Notes under the pieces: model-generated
Told to the model about the DNA's origin: nothing
Database searches by the model: none
The model's input: the letters and a program-made list of their open reading frames with translations, nothing else
Source: Bacillus sp. FJAT-29937
Lineage (GTDB): Bacteria > Bacillota > Bacilli > Bacillales > Cytobacillaceae
Direction of reading: 5' to 3'
NCBI RefSeq assembly: GCF_001509555.1
Contig: NZ_LMAS01000009.1
Location: 26,443-90,442 of the forward strand
DNA length: 64,000 nucleotides
In this document: positions 35,818-45,144 of the stretch, one piece after another
How positions within the stretch are numbered: the first letter of the stretch is position 1
Layout of the letters: each line of letters starts with the position of its first letter
Position numbers and translations under genes: made by a program

Positions 35818-36102
35818 TTAAGAGTTATTATTGCTCTCATCACGGTTTATGGAAGCTGTTTTGTCATCAACTTCAGCCCCCTCTACGATCTGGTTACCAA
35901 TAGCACCGCCCGAGACACCGCCTATTACAGCACCAATTAGTCCAAATGGAGCACCTATCATAGCACCCGCAACGGCTCCATTAAAAGTTCCGGCTGTTTC
36001 ACCAAAGTCATTCGCATCTGGGTTAGCATTACTACCAGCTTGAGTGTTGTCACTTTCTTCTACATTTCCACCAAAGTTATTGCGTTCGTTACTTTGATTC
36101 AT
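35818..36102 (-). CDS. glycine-zipper protein
   Basis: 94-aa protein: a polar Asn/Asp-rich N-terminus (MNQSNERNNFGGNVEESD), then a Gly/Ala-rich hydrophobic glycine zipper (AVAGAMIGAPFGLIGAVIGG, then GGAIGNQIVEGAE) and a polar tail. Such zippers insert in or coat membranes. ATG start with AAGGACG upstream on the minus strand. The role is unknown; small glycine-zipper proteins occur in spores and stress responses. Confidence 0.7.
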   Translation of the reverse strand: MNQSNERNNFGGNVEESDNTQAGSNANPDANDFGETAGTFNGAVAGAMIGAPFGLIGAVIGGVSGGAIGNQIVEGAEVDDKTASINRDESNNNS

Positions 36103-36296
36103 CTAATCACGTCCTTGTTTATTAATGGGGAATATGCTGATGATGAAATCACACCATCCCAAATATATACTCCCCAGCTGAAGTAGTCTTACTCAATATA
36201 TAGTTGTCTTATCGGCAGCCATTTTTTCTTGTTCAACTAGCTGGTGCTTTATTTTAAAACAGTGACTGTTGAAGTTTCAAAAATGGAGTGACATGT

Positions 36297-36671
36297 TTGA
36301 AGAAAAAAGTAATCGTAATTAAAGGAATATTGGTTTTAACAATTGTATTCATTTTCCAGCAGAATAAAAGTATGAATTTCAAAAAGGCATCTTTTCATCA
36401 AATGCGGATGGTTTGTGGGAGAAACAGCATTATGAAGAAATTAAGGGGTGTGTTAAATGGGGTGGTTACTAATTATAATGATTGCCTATTTACCAATGTT
36501 TTATGGGATCAAAATGCGACTTGCCTATTTAGAAATATAAGGAAAGTATTAACGCTAATTGATTCAGAATTTGGCGAAAATATGAAATTATGGTCCGAGG
36601 GGTTATCATACTTTCATAAAGAAACACAAAAAGAAGTTTGGGGAAAGTTCAAGGAGTTTGACAATAAATAA
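36297..36671 (+). pseudogene. degraded orphan gene, mixed frames
   Basis: TTG 36297 with GGAG upstream opens a frame of 124 codons. The N-terminus (KKKVIVIKGILVLTIVFIF) looks like a signal anchor and the C-terminus (LTLIDSEFGENMKLWSEG ... EVWGKFKEFDNK) looks like real protein. The middle reads better in other frames: FSSNADGLWEKQHYEEIKG is open in another frame, and ATG 36457 in a further frame gives a 27-aa hydrophobic peptide. I read this as one or two decayed genes rather than one intact gene. Confidence 0.4.
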
Positions 36672-36772
36672 TAATATTTTATTCAACTATCGGGTTCTTT
36701 CTTTAAAGATCTGTTTGCTAAAAATATTCGACTAATTAGCGGGATAGTTTAAGTAAAAGAGGGGGTACTTAA

Positions 36773-36865
36773 ATGGTTCTTGGATTATTAATGCTAATTA
36801 TAGGGTTTAGTCACCTAACGAAGAGTACCTTTTTTTACAAAAAAAACGGGAGTTCTTTTTCCTAA
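36773..36865 (+). CDS. possible 30-aa hydrophobic peptide, probably truncated
   Basis: AGAGGGGG lies 7 bases before ATG 36773; the product starts VLGLLMLIIGFSHLTKS and runs into terminator-like sequence and a motif copy before TAA. Likely the stub of a small membrane protein whose 3' part was replaced by an intergenic unit. Confidence 0.35.
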   Translation: MVLGLLMLIIGFSHLTKSTFFYKKNGSSFS

Positions 36866-36917
36866 CGGGGGAGTAGAGTTAAAGAAAGGATGTTTATAAA
36901 CAATAAGAGGGGAAATT

Positions 36918-36992
36918 ATGAAAAAGGCGTTAATTACTTTAGTAGTTTTAGTTGTAATAGGTGTTGGGATAGGAGGAAGATACTTTTTATGA
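36918..36992 (+). CDS. 24-aa single-helix peptide coupled to GNAT gene
   Basis: GAGGGGAAA precedes ATG 36918; the peptide is KK, then a hydrophobic helix (ALITLVVLVVIGVGIGG) and RYFL. Its TGA overlaps the ATG of the acetyltransferase (ATGA). It could be a membrane peptide or a leader that couples translation. Confidence 0.45.
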   Translation: MKKALITLVVLVVIGVGIGGRYFL

Positions 36993-37543
36993 TTATAATT
37001 GAAGGACGAAAAGTTGAGTTGAGAGAAGCTACTCAACAAGATATTGATGAATTATATTTTTGGAAATATGAAGAAAAGGAACAAGAAGCCAAGAAATGGA
37101 ATGGCCCCTACATACCGGAACCTTACATAACAAAGGAACAATTTCAAATAGATTGGGAGAAAAACTATGAAATTGTCCCCAACATTCCCAATACCCTAAT
37201 CATTTTTGCGGGAGATAAGTTGATTGGAACAGTTGGCTGTTATTGGGTGGATAAAAACACTAATTGGTTAGAAACTGGTATCGTGATTTATGATAAAAAT
37301 TATTGGAATGGTGGTTACGGTACTGAGGCTTATAAGCTTTGGATTGATTTCCTATTCAGTTCTACTGAATTGCATCGGTTAGGGATTTCAACTTGGTCCG
37401 GAAATATACGAATGATAAAGGTTGCAGAAAAATTAGGGATGAAAGAAGAAGCAAGAATAAGGCAAGCAAGAATGGTGAATGGTGAATACTTTGATGCTAT
37501 TAAAATGGGGATTTTACGAAAAGAATGGGAACGGTCTTCTTGA
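36989..37543 (+). CDS. GNAT-family N-acetyltransferase
   Basis: 184-aa acetyltransferase of the RimJ/RimL type: VELREATQQDIDELYFWKYE at the N-terminus, GTVGCYWVDKNTNWLETGIVI, the acetyl-CoA loop region YWNGGYGTEAYKLW, and RLGISTWSGNIRMIKVAEKLG near the C-terminus. The substrate is unknown. The start is ATG 36989 with AGGAGGAAG 9 bases upstream. A terminator follows. Confidence 0.88.
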   Translation: MIIIEGRKVELREATQQDIDELYFWKYEEKEQEAKKWNGPYIPEPYITKEQFQIDWEKNYEIVPNIPNTLIIFAGDKLIGTVGCYWVDKNTNWLETGIVIYDKNYWNGGYGTEAYKLWIDFLFSSTELHRLGISTWSGNIRMIKVAEKLGMKEEARIRQARMVNGEYFDAIKMGILRKEWERSS

Positions 37544-37589
37544 AGGAGTAGCTTTATTAATCCATCATATATTTCAATTCATCAATTGG

Positions 37590-37621
37590 GCGCTTTTCTG
37601 AAATAAGGAAAGCGTCTTTCT
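37590..37621 (+). terminator. terminator after GNAT gene
   Basis: GCGCTTTTC pairs with GAAAGCGT around TGAAATAAG, then CTTTC. Confidence 0.6.
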
Positions 37622-37777
37622 TCATGAAAAGGGCCAGAAAATTGAACAACACCTCTAAAAGAAACTGGATATTTATATTAATGTAAGATGGTATTGAGAA
37701 GGGATTTACTTACTAATGGGGAATTCTTTAATAAGGATAATGATTTTTTGGAAAAACTATTGCAGGGAGATTACCTT

Positions 37778-38710
37778 ATGGGTAAAGAAAGTCCAAAATT
37801 ACATATAACGAAATTGCAAATAATAATCAATTTTATTCTTGTGATCGGATTTTCTATGCAAGCATATGGATATTGGGCAACAGGGAAAATTCGGCGTCTT
37901 ACAATGAACTTAGTACCTGAAAGAATCTATTTTTATAATAATGAGCTTTATGTCGCCCTATTGAAAGGTATACATAGTTCTTATTGGTGGAATGAAGATC
38001 AAGAAGGGGCCATTGCCATTATTAATACTGATACCTTTACATTAGCAGAACAGTTTGATATTGATATGGATCCATTTGACATTGTTGCAGATGGAAAGTC
38101 TATTTATGTATCTAGTGGTTCTGGACAATGGGGAAATATTAAAGGGTATTCAAGAGAAACTCTACTTGAAACATCGAAGAGTCGCTTAGTTTATGAAAAG
38201 AGTTTTTTAGAGATGCACCCAAGTTTAGACAAACTTTACGCAACTACTATGGCTCTTAGTCCAACAGATATCGAATCTTATTTTATTGTAGATGGTAAAA
38301 TATCAACCGGATACGACTCACCCGACTATGATGATTATCGGCTTACAAAACAAATCACCATTTCTCCCGACGGAAAATATATATTTAACGATTCTGGTGT
38401 CGTTATGATTGCTGCTGATGCCAAACCAATGAATATGAGGTATCTAACAAAGCTATATTCTAATTTTGAAAAAATTACCTTTAACATGAAGGAAGGATTT
38501 TTCTATACAAGTAATGGTAGTAATATTGATGTTTACAATTACAAATCAATGGAGAGAGAAAAGCGTTATGCCATGAGCGGGGACATCCAAAACATATTTT
38601 ATCAAGAGGGGAAACTATTTGTTGTCTCGATCGAAGAATTATATTCTACCAAACTAACAACATACGCTATAAAAGCGTATAACGTTAAAGGAAATGAACT
38701 TATACAGTAA
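37778..38710 (+). CDS. membrane-anchored beta-propeller-like protein
   Basis: 310-aa protein with one N-terminal anchor (LQIIINFILVIGFSMQAYGYW, about 12-32) and an external beta-rich domain. Repeating blade-like strands (LYVALLKGI, AIAIINTDTFTLAEQF, KSIYVSSGSGQWGNIKGYS, ITISPDGKYIFNDS, GFFYTSNGSNIDVYNY) suggest a YncE-like propeller. The start is ATG 37778 with GGGAG upstream; a longer frame from 37688 lacks support. Function unknown. Confidence 0.65.
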   Translation: MGKESPKLHITKLQIIINFILVIGFSMQAYGYWATGKIRRLTMNLVPERIYFYNNELYVALLKGIHSSYWWNEDQEGAIAIINTDTFTLAEQFDIDMDPFDIVADGKSIYVSSGSGQWGNIKGYSRETLLETSKSRLVYEKSFLEMHPSLDKLYATTMALSPTDIESYFIVDGKISTGYDSPDYDDYRLTKQITISPDGKYIFNDSGVVMIAADAKPMNMRYLTKLYSNFEKITFNMKEGFFYTSNGSNIDVYNYKSMEREKRYAMSGDIQNIFYQEGKLFVVSIEELYSTKLTTYAIKAYNVKGNELIQ

Positions 38711-38831
38711 ATCACCAAGATATTTGAAATAAAAAGCGACTTGATGAACTAGGTAAACATTACGGTGGGTACTCAAAAGGATAGGGAGTAAGGGATGGTT
38801 GATACAGATTTTCTTATTTAACTAACGGGGG

Positions 38832-38863
38832 GCTATTCTTCAAGAAGGAGAATGGCTTTTTCT
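38832..38863 (+). terminator. terminator (shared hairpin type)
   Basis: GCTATTCTTC pairs with GGAGAATGGC around AAGAA, then TTTTTCTT, immediately after CTAACGGGG. Confidence 0.75.
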
Positions 38864-38928
38864 TATTGAAGTAAATGGCAGATTACTTCAATAAAGGTTA
38901 TCTTGGATTTCGGAAGGGGGAATAAAAT

Positions 38929-39375
38929 GTGATAGTAATAAACGATAAAGACATAAAAGGCGAAGATTATCGTTCTCTAATTGAATTAGCCTTGAAAAAA
39001 TGTGATACATTTGCATTTGTCAAAAGAAGAGATATGATGGCTGACGAAGAATTGGCAATGGAATACCATTATAAATTAGTTAGAAATATTCAAGGGTCAT
39101 TTTTTGAAAGGAAAGAACAATCAGAATGGGAAGTAACTAAACTTTTAGAAGCAACAGCGTATGTATTTTATTATGAGTTAAATGAACAAACAAAGCATTT
39201 TTTAAAAACGAAAAGCAATTCATTATTTGATTGGATTTCACCCTTACCAGAAGACTTAATGTTTTTTAGTGGAGATGATGTTTGGCTTGCAGTTTGTTCT
39301 CATGAACACTTTTTTGTTGTTAGCGAGGAATTTAAAGACTTTGATGACGTAATTAAATCTATAAAAAATGCTTAA
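38929..39375 (+). CDS. hypothetical protein
   Basis: 148-aa soluble protein, not recognised. Notable stretches: ALKKCDTFAFVKRRDMM, TKLLEATAYVFYYELNEQTKHFLK, DDVWLAVCSHEHFFVVSEEFKDF. Start GTG with GAAGGGGG upstream. Confidence 0.6.
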   Translation: MIVINDKDIKGEDYRSLIELALKKCDTFAFVKRRDMMADEELAMEYHYKLVRNIQGSFFERKEQSEWEVTKLLEATAYVFYYELNEQTKHFLKTKSNSLFDWISPLPEDLMFFSGDDVWLAVCSHEHFFVVSEEFKDFDDVIKSIKNA

Positions 39376-39548
39376 AAGATTCTCACGATAACTTATTGAA
39401 CTAACGGGTGCAAGAGTTAAAGAAATGATCGCTGCGGCGGTTTTTTTATTATTCGACTAACGAAGCAGGTTACTTCAAGAGGAATTTAAACAATTGGTAT
39501 TGAACTACTTAAGTATAAACACATATATCTTCGGGAGGATTTAATAAA

Positions 39549-39986
39549 ATGGATATAAAAAGTGGAGACCCAAGAGATAATTTAAAAATCATTCTTGAGG
39601 ATTATAAAATAACTCCTTACACTTTTGGTTTAATTAGTGGTCTTGATGAAAAAACAGTTTTGGAGTTTTCAAATCATAAAACTGATTTAGCTCATTTACC
39701 TCACGAAAAGATAGGGCATATTGTGTCAATGATAGGCTTATTATCAGACGGAATGACACTCGTGACAGCAGATGAAAGAGTCAAAGCAATCATTGAAATT
39801 TTGAACGATAACTTTCAAGTTTCAGCGAGGACACTGGCTTTATATGCAAAAATAGAAGAAAAAGATGTAGATGAGTTTATGAGAGACTTCGATTCCTTAG
39901 CATTTGAAAAACGCTACCGATTAGCAGTTGTAGTTTTATTTCTTTTCAAATTGTTTTCTGATAACCACCGGCAAAGCAAATGTTAA
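39549..39986 (+). CDS. HTH-domain protein
   Basis: 145-aa protein with two helix-turn-helix-like halves: LKIILEDYKITPYTFGLISGLDEKTVLEF and IIEILNDNFQVSARTLALYAKIEEKDVDEF, resembling tandem XRE-like domains. It ends in a hydrophobic helix (LAVVVLFLFKLFSD). ATG with GGGAGGA upstream. A transcription factor role is plausible but unproven. Confidence 0.6.
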   Translation: MDIKSGDPRDNLKIILEDYKITPYTFGLISGLDEKTVLEFSNHKTDLAHLPHEKIGHIVSMIGLLSDGMTLVTADERVKAIIEILNDNFQVSARTLALYAKIEEKDVDEFMRDFDSLAFEKRYRLAVVVLFLFKLFSDNHRQSKC

Positions 39987-40012
39987 AATATTAATAGAAA
40001 GGAGCGATTTTG

Positions 40013-40429
40013 TTGGATAAAAAACCAGCAGGCTTTGGTGTAAGATTATTAGCGGATTTATTTGACTTTTTTATTCTTACTGTTCCAATTTCTTTGTTCT
40101 TATTTTGGGTTAAAGGAGAACACTCATATGATTGGACATCGGGTTGGACTTGGCAAATTATTTACACTCTGTATTTAATGTCAGTACCCTTGGTATGGAG
40201 TGGTTATATAATAGGATAACGTATTTTTAAAATAAAGGTAAAACGAACGGATGAAGATAAATTAACACTTAAAAATATGTTTTTAAGAGAAGTTGTAGGA
40301 AAGTTTATAGTAGTGTATTTTACAGTTGGTTTATCCAGTATTGTTAGCGTCTTTATGGTTATATGTAGGAAAGATAAAAGGGCAGTACACGATTTAATTG
40401 CTGGAACCTATGTTAGTTATGAAAGATAA
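40013..40429 (+). pseudogene. RDD-family membrane protein gene with an in-frame TAA
   Basis: TTG 40013 after AAAGGAG gives DKKPAGFGVRLLADLFDFFIL, the RDD motif region, and two helices. The frame stops at TAA 40217-40219 exactly where RDD proteins have GKRIFKI..V, and continues in the same frame as RIFKIKVKRTDEDKLTLKNM ... KRAVHDLIAGTYVSYE to a natural stop at 40427. AAA to TAA at the conserved Lys explains it. The 68-aa truncated product would lack half the domain. Confidence 0.78.
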
Positions 40430-40711
40430 TATTGGAACGGAATGATTTCTAAATCAGCAGTCATTTTTTTGAACTAACGGGTGCAAGAGTTAAACAAGGT
40501 GTTGCAGCGGCATCATCTTTTTTCTTGTTGTGCTAACGGGTAGGTTCAATAAGAAATCACAGAAGAAATGAGCATTTACTGTAAAATAACTTATACCTTA
40601 TGTTCTAATAAAAAAGTATGCAAAAAATTGAAGTGATACACATTAGTAGAAAGATGCGACATTAAAGCAATATGGATATTTGCATAAATATTGATTTGAC
40701 AGAGGTTAAAG

Positions 40712-41173
40712 ATGCGAAAAATTTATCTAGATAGAACAGAGTTAACTGGAGCCATAAATGTATCTTTAAGGGATACTGAGATTATATCAGCAGGTACAAC
40801 AATTTTTTCTATGAGTGTTAATGATAGAAATAAGGAGTATCAAAAATATGCTAACGATTATGATATTCAATTTATATTCGACGATAATATTCCACATTTA
40901 GAATTTTATACGGTTCCACATGTAGATATTCTGGCGAAAGATAGTAAAGGTGGATTTATCGGAACCGTTGGCCAACAATGTGACTTAGAAAGTGACGCTC
41001 CAATTTGTTATATCAATAAGGATTTAGAGTGCTTTATAATTTCTGATAACGGAGAAGATTTTCTGAGTAAAATAGAATCATGGCAAGACAACTTGAAACC
41101 CTATAGTAAAATTACCGTTTATCGTTCGAAAGCAGAAGCAGAAATGGAACTAGAATTTATCGATTTGGAATAG
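40712..41173 (+). CDS. hypothetical protein, possibly SUKH-like
   Basis: 153-aa soluble protein. The C-terminal half (APICYINKDLECFIISDNGEDFLSKI) faintly resembles SMI1/KNR4 (SUKH) proteins, in which such a segment closes the domain; SUKH proteins are often immunity proteins. No toxin gene is adjacent, so this is a weak hint only. ATG start with GAGG upstream. Confidence 0.5.
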   Translation: MRKIYLDRTELTGAINVSLRDTEIISAGTTIFSMSVNDRNKEYQKYANDYDIQFIFDDNIPHLEFYTVPHVDILAKDSKGGFIGTVGQQCDLESDAPICYINKDLECFIISDNGEDFLSKIESWQDNLKPYSKITVYRSKAEAEMELEFIDLE

Positions 41174-41329
41174 ATCATTTAACTTCATAAACAAGTTTGT
41201 GAATCAATGTGCTATAAACTATAGGGTAGCGTTAATCAAACACTATTAAGGATTCGGCAAAACCCCGCCACGTTCCCTAGTGACAGACTTCTTATGATAA
41301 GGAAAAATAGAATTAGGATAAATCACTTT

Positions 41330-41740
41330 TTATAGTATTTTTAGCATCACCTCTTCTATTTTTCCTTCCCATTGAATTACAACTGGGATTTTTTTAGGTA
41401 AGGCACGACACGGACCTCCACAGTTTATATAAATATCCTGTTCATCTTGTGTTTCCAGATACCCAATTCCTGAATTAATGTCATAAGAGGATTCAGATAT
41501 TTCAAATTCAAAAGTCAGTGGCTTACTTTCTTCTTTTCCAATATATGAAATAGTATAGTTTTTTAAATTATCCTGTTTAAATTCTAACTTAATATACCAA
41601 TTTTTACTTTTGCCTTCGAAATATTGTTCTTTGAATTCCGATATTATTGAACTTTTTTCATCTGTGTAGGCAGAAAGTAACAATATAATAATGCAGCATA
41701 CTAATAAAAATAAACCTCTTATTGAATATGGATAAATCAT
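41330..41740 (-). CDS. secreted or membrane-anchored hypothetical protein
   Basis: 136-aa protein with an N-terminal hydrophobic segment (GLFLLVCCIIILLLSAY) and a beta-rich exterior (NWYIKLEFKQDNLKNYTISYIG, YINCGGPCRALPKKIPVVIQW). ATG with GGGAGGTAA upstream on the minus strand. Two Cys in GGPC may pair. Not recognised. Confidence 0.65.
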   Translation of the reverse strand: MIYPYSIRGLFLLVCCIIILLLSAYTDEKSSIISEFKEQYFEGKSKNWYIKLEFKQDNLKNYTISYIGKEESKPLTFEFEISESSYDINSGIGYLETQDEQDIYINCGGPCRALPKKIPVVIQWEGKIEEVMLKIL

Positions 41741-41941
41741 AGATTATTACCTCCCTTATATTTTGGATTTCATTATTAGAATATATTAAGAGGATGCATC
41801 AGTTAAAGAACAACTTCCATTATTGTGACTATTCTTATTAAGTGGGGCAAGGATAGTTTAACAAGAATTTAATAATCTCTCTTCACTAATGGGATGTTTA
41901 TGCTAAAATTGTTGTTATTTGGTAAGGGGTGAAGTGGTAGA

Positions 41942-42259
41942 ATGTATTGGGAAACTCTCCCTGATTGGTTTTGGATAATATATTACCTATTTCTGTTATT
42001 AACATTAATTGTAGCAATATATAGAATTAAATTAATGAAAATTTCATCCGCACTAACTATTATTTTTGTTGTGACAGTTCCAATAGTCGGACTAATAAAT
42101 AGTATTGGAAGAGGAATCGGATTAAATGAGTATGAATTTTTCACAATAGAATTACAAAAGGGTTCAATATGGACGATCTATTCTATTTTAGGATATTTAT
42201 TCATTTTGGTTTGGTGGATAAAGTTCTTTTTTCAAAATAAAAGGAAGAATGGGAACTAA
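41942..42259 (+). CDS. small membrane protein, three helices
   Basis: 105-aa protein with helices near 9-27, 34-52 and 76-96 and a basic tail (FFFQNKRKNGN); aromatic-rich start YWETLPDWFWIIYY. ATG with AAGGGGTG upstream. It resembles phospholipase D N-terminal-type membrane modules only in general layout; not assigned. Confidence 0.6.
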   Translation: MYWETLPDWFWIIYYLFLLLTLIVAIYRIKLMKISSALTIIFVVTVPIVGLINSIGRGIGLNEYEFFTIELQKGSIWTIYSILGYLFILVWWIKFFFQNKRKNGN

Positions 42260-42391
42260 CAGGTGTGTCGATCCAATAATGATTCTTTTATTAAACTTCA
42301 TATAGCGGTGGCGAGTACAGTAGCTGTTTAGGCAGCTTTTTCCTAGTTCCACTTCCTCAAATGCTATTTACAAGAAATACTTGCGTTTCTA

Positions 42392-42946
42392 TTAATAAAT
42401 CATTTGATTGGCAATATCAATTAATTCTTTTTGATCCTGCTCCACTTCCAACCCACCTTTAAGCATCATAAAAATATGATATTCAACATCACCTATTTGA
42501 AAGTAAAGATCTCCTGGATGGTATTTGCCTATAATCCCATTTTTCAATTCCACTTCATCGTAATATTTTGGCTGAGGAGGGGATATATCAAAATTATAGG
42601 CTCTAATTTTTAAGACTGTCGGATTACCCTGAAATATTTCTTTCGAATAAGCACTATGCGTGACTAATATTTTTTTACCATTGTTTTCAATATCATCGAT
42701 AAAAGCTGGTTTGAAGCCATCGGTTTCAAAAGGGATCTTTTTCGGTAATTTTATTTTATATGGCAATGCTTTAATACCATCTTTTACTGATGGTGCTACA
42801 TAGTTAATAGACGTTACGTTCCCGTTCTCGTCCCAAGTAGTTCTTATTATATTTAATTCCGTTGGGTCAAATGTCTTGTCCTTATCATCTTGACAGCCAA
42901 AGAGAAACAATAAAAGGATTGCAAAGATAAAAAGCATTTTTTTCAC
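42392..42946 (-). CDS. putative lipoprotein
   Basis: 184-aa lipoprotein: signal peptide MLFIFAILLLFLFGC, lipobox Cys 18. The mature part carries SVKDGIKALPYKIKLPKKIPF and closes with LYFQIGDVEYHIFMMLKGG. ATG start with AAGGAGGG upstream on the minus strand. Similar layout to DUF4367-like lipoproteins, not certain. Confidence 0.75.
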   Translation of the reverse strand: MKKMLFIFAILLLFLFGCQDDKDKTFDPTELNIIRTTWDENGNVTSINYVAPSVKDGIKALPYKIKLPKKIPFETDGFKPAFIDDIENNGKKILVTHSAYSKEIFQGNPTVLKIRAYNFDISPPQPKYYDEVELKNGIIGKYHPGDLYFQIGDVEYHIFMMLKGGLEVEQDQKELIDIANQMIY

Positions 42947-43153
42947 AAATAGACCCTCCTTATCTTCTTTTGTGTTTTGAGTTAATTTTCATAATATTCA
43001 AACTGTGATTATATTTTACCATACATTAAAGAATTATTTACGAAGTCCCTAGATCAGTTAAATATTTCAACATTAAACCAAAAAATTCTTAACATAGTTC
43101 AATATGAATGTTCAATAATTACAAAGGCAATCAGTTGAGATCGGAGGGTGTTA

Positions 43154-43498
43154 ATGAAAAATAAAAAAATAAAATTGATTACCGTCTCGTTTATACTTAC
43201 TCTTATTTTTACCGTGGGATGTTCAAAGGAAGAAAGAGAAGATTTAATCACCATTGATGTTAAAACCGCTCACGATAAATTGTATGAGGAAGTTGGAGAA
43301 AAAGATAATTTATTCGAACAAAATGGAATAGAAATATCTTCTATGTGGGCAGATGAGGAAACTAAAACTCTTCATGTAGGACTTCTCAAATTAAATAAAA
43401 AGACTGAAAAAAAATTTAAAACAATCTTATTCGATGAGATACTACATGGAAGTGTGAAGCTTAATTTATTTGAAGAAGAGCCTATAGAATTGCATTAA
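43154..43498 (+). CDS. putative lipoprotein
   Basis: 114-aa lipoprotein, signal ending FTVGC; mature part SKEEREDLITIDVKTAHDKLY onward. The start is ATG 43154 with CGGAGGG 6 bases upstream. Confidence 0.75.
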   Translation: MKNKKIKLITVSFILTLIFTVGCSKEEREDLITIDVKTAHDKLYEEVGEKDNLFEQNGIEISSMWADEETKTLHVGLLKLNKKTEKKFKTILFDEILHGSVKLNLFEEEPIELH

Positions 43499-43531
43499 AT
43501 AACTTGAACATTTTCTCCCTTAAAACAGCAG

Positions 43532-43690
43532 GAGGTTCTTATTCATTATTATTACAATGAAATGACTATTCCTGAGATTGCCCATATTTTTATCCATACT
43601 AAAGAGCACAGTGAAAACCTGTTTAATCCGTGGAAGGAAACTATTAGGAAATCAATTGAGTGGGATACAATGGGAGGTGTTTTTAAATGA
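43532..43690 (+). pseudogene. remnant of an ECF sigma factor (region 4)
   Basis: An open stretch reads EVLIHYYYNEMTIPEIAHIF, matching the start of sigma region 4 in ECF factors (VLLHYY..MTIPEIA), then drifts (IHTKEHSENLFNPWKET) and ends LRKSIEW-like sequence with TGA at 43688. No region 2 is found upstream, so only a 52-codon fragment remains in the spacer 43499-43798. Confidence 0.5.
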
Positions 43691-43798
43691 ATAGGTATTT
43701 TTTTAGAGAAGTAAAAAATTTAACTTAGTTCACTAAAGATTGATCAGGTAAGCAGAATTAAGAAAAGGGTTAGGGAACACTAAAAAGAGGTGTTTTCT

Positions 43799-44482
43799 AT
43801 GAAAATGTATATTAAATTAATTTTGACAGTTCTTCTAATTATTCAACCTACCGTTGTAGGAGCGGAGATTGAGGGAAATGAAATTGTTAGCAGGAACGAC
43901 AAAGAAAATATAACACTTTATGCTAAGAAAATTAGTGGATTATTTAGGGACTTTAAAATTAATTTTAAAGGGGGATTATACTCAAGACCTTTTTGGATTA
44001 GCGAAACTAACCCTACCTATGCTCCACAAATTATATATGAGGACATCAATAAAGATCTAAAGAAAGAGTTAATCATAATTTTGACAAAGGGTTATGGAAC
44101 GGGTGTTTTATGGGAAGATATTTATGTTTTTGACACACTGAATAAAAGTGGTCTGGGTATAAATGAAGTGATTGTTGATAATCCTTTAGCAATTATTCAT
44201 AAGAAAATAAAAACTAAGTTAACTGCTAAAAAGGCCGAAGTCATTGTCGGAGACAAAGAATGTTCAGTTGATATAACCCATTTAGAAATAAAACCCGAAA
44301 ACTTATTTAATGATATAGGTTTTGGTAGCATTATTGATTATGAAGTTAAAGACAATGAACTTATTGTAAGTGTTGCTGGACAAATATCACCTGCCAGCTT
44401 TGTTGGAAATATTGTAATTGTTTATGAATTTCGGGATAAAATGTATCAAGCAAAATCGATTGAGTTTCAACCTTGTAAATAA
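43799..44482 (+). CDS. secreted protein with a VCBS/FG-GAP-like segment
   Basis: 227-aa protein with signal peptide (IKLILTVLLIIQPTVVGA). Residues about 85-105 read PQIIYEDINKDLKKELIIIL, the calcium-loop-like D-N-D pattern of FG-GAP/VCBS repeats, followed by GYGTGVLWEDIYVFD. The C-terminus is beta-rich. ATG 43799 with AAAGAGGTG upstream. Function unknown. Confidence 0.7.
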   Translation: MKMYIKLILTVLLIIQPTVVGAEIEGNEIVSRNDKENITLYAKKISGLFRDFKINFKGGLYSRPFWISETNPTYAPQIIYEDINKDLKKELIIILTKGYGTGVLWEDIYVFDTLNKSGLGINEVIVDNPLAIIHKKIKTKLTAKKAEVIVGDKECSVDITHLEIKPENLFNDIGFGSIIDYEVKDNELIVSVAGQISPASFVGNIVIVYEFRDKMYQAKSIEFQPCK

Positions 44483-44522
44483 GTTGTACCTAAAACTCCC
44501 CAAGTTTACTAAGGTAAATGAT

Positions 44523-44560
44523 AAGCCGATTCCTTAACAACATAGGTATCGGCTTTTACT
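44523..44560 (+). terminator. rho-independent terminator
   Basis: AGCCGATTCCT pairs with AGGTATCGGCT around TAACAACAT, then TTTACTTTT. Confidence 0.8.
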
Positions 44561-44624
44561 TTTGGAAATAGGATGGAAAAGGTTGCCGATCTTCAGTATG
44601 ATTTAGAAAAGGGGGGAAAGTTTT

Positions 44625-45119
44625 ATGAAAAAAGTATTTGGGTTTTTATTCGTCTTACTCATCGGAGTAATAGCTGCTGCTTGCAGCAATGAAACAGTAA
44701 AAAACGAAGATGTTGAAAAGCTCGTAAAAGAATATAAAACCGAACAATATCACATCACAGATCCAGCAAATCCTCCAACAGGAATCGAAATCGGAGAAAA
44801 GGTTAAAAAATACCTGTCAGAAGATGCATTTGCTAAATTAAATGCGAATCGGGTTTTTCAATTGGCACCTAAATTTGCAAAACAAACCAACAAAACTATC
44901 GAACTAGAAGATATTGTTCTTGAAAAAATAAAGGAACATGATGACGGCAGAATCGACTATAAATATACACTTAAATTAAAAGTGTCCTATGAACAACCAA
45001 ATGAGTCATATGAAATATTTGATAAAGAAGGACAATTATCCGTTTCAAATACTAATGAAGGCTTAAAGATCACTCGTGACTGGGAACAGCAAACTCAAAT
45101 TGAAGATGTACCAATTTAA
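44625..45119 (+). CDS. putative lipoprotein
   Basis: 164-aa lipoprotein: signal FGFLFVLLIGVIAAAC (lipobox AAAC, Cys 20), then SNETVKNEDVEKLVKEYK and a cystatin/NTF2-like alpha-beta layout ending GLKITRDWEQQTQIEDVPI. ATG with AAGGGGGG upstream. The next lipoprotein gene starts 25 bases after its stop, so they form a pair. Confidence 0.78.
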   Translation: MKKVFGFLFVLLIGVIAAACSNETVKNEDVEKLVKEYKTEQYHITDPANPPTGIEIGEKVKKYLSEDAFAKLNANRVFQLAPKFAKQTNKTIELEDIVLEKIKEHDDGRIDYKYTLKLKVSYEQPNESYEIFDKEGQLSVSNTNEGLKITRDWEQQTQIEDVPI

Positions 45120-45144
45120 AGAAAAAGGCATTGGGGGAGATTAT

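Noticed and set aside
39399..40558. Integron attC sites at the CTAACGG motif pairs
   Set aside because: The paired motifs are direct, not inverted, and do not match the RYYYAAC / GTTRRRY core pair; no integron integrase is in the window.
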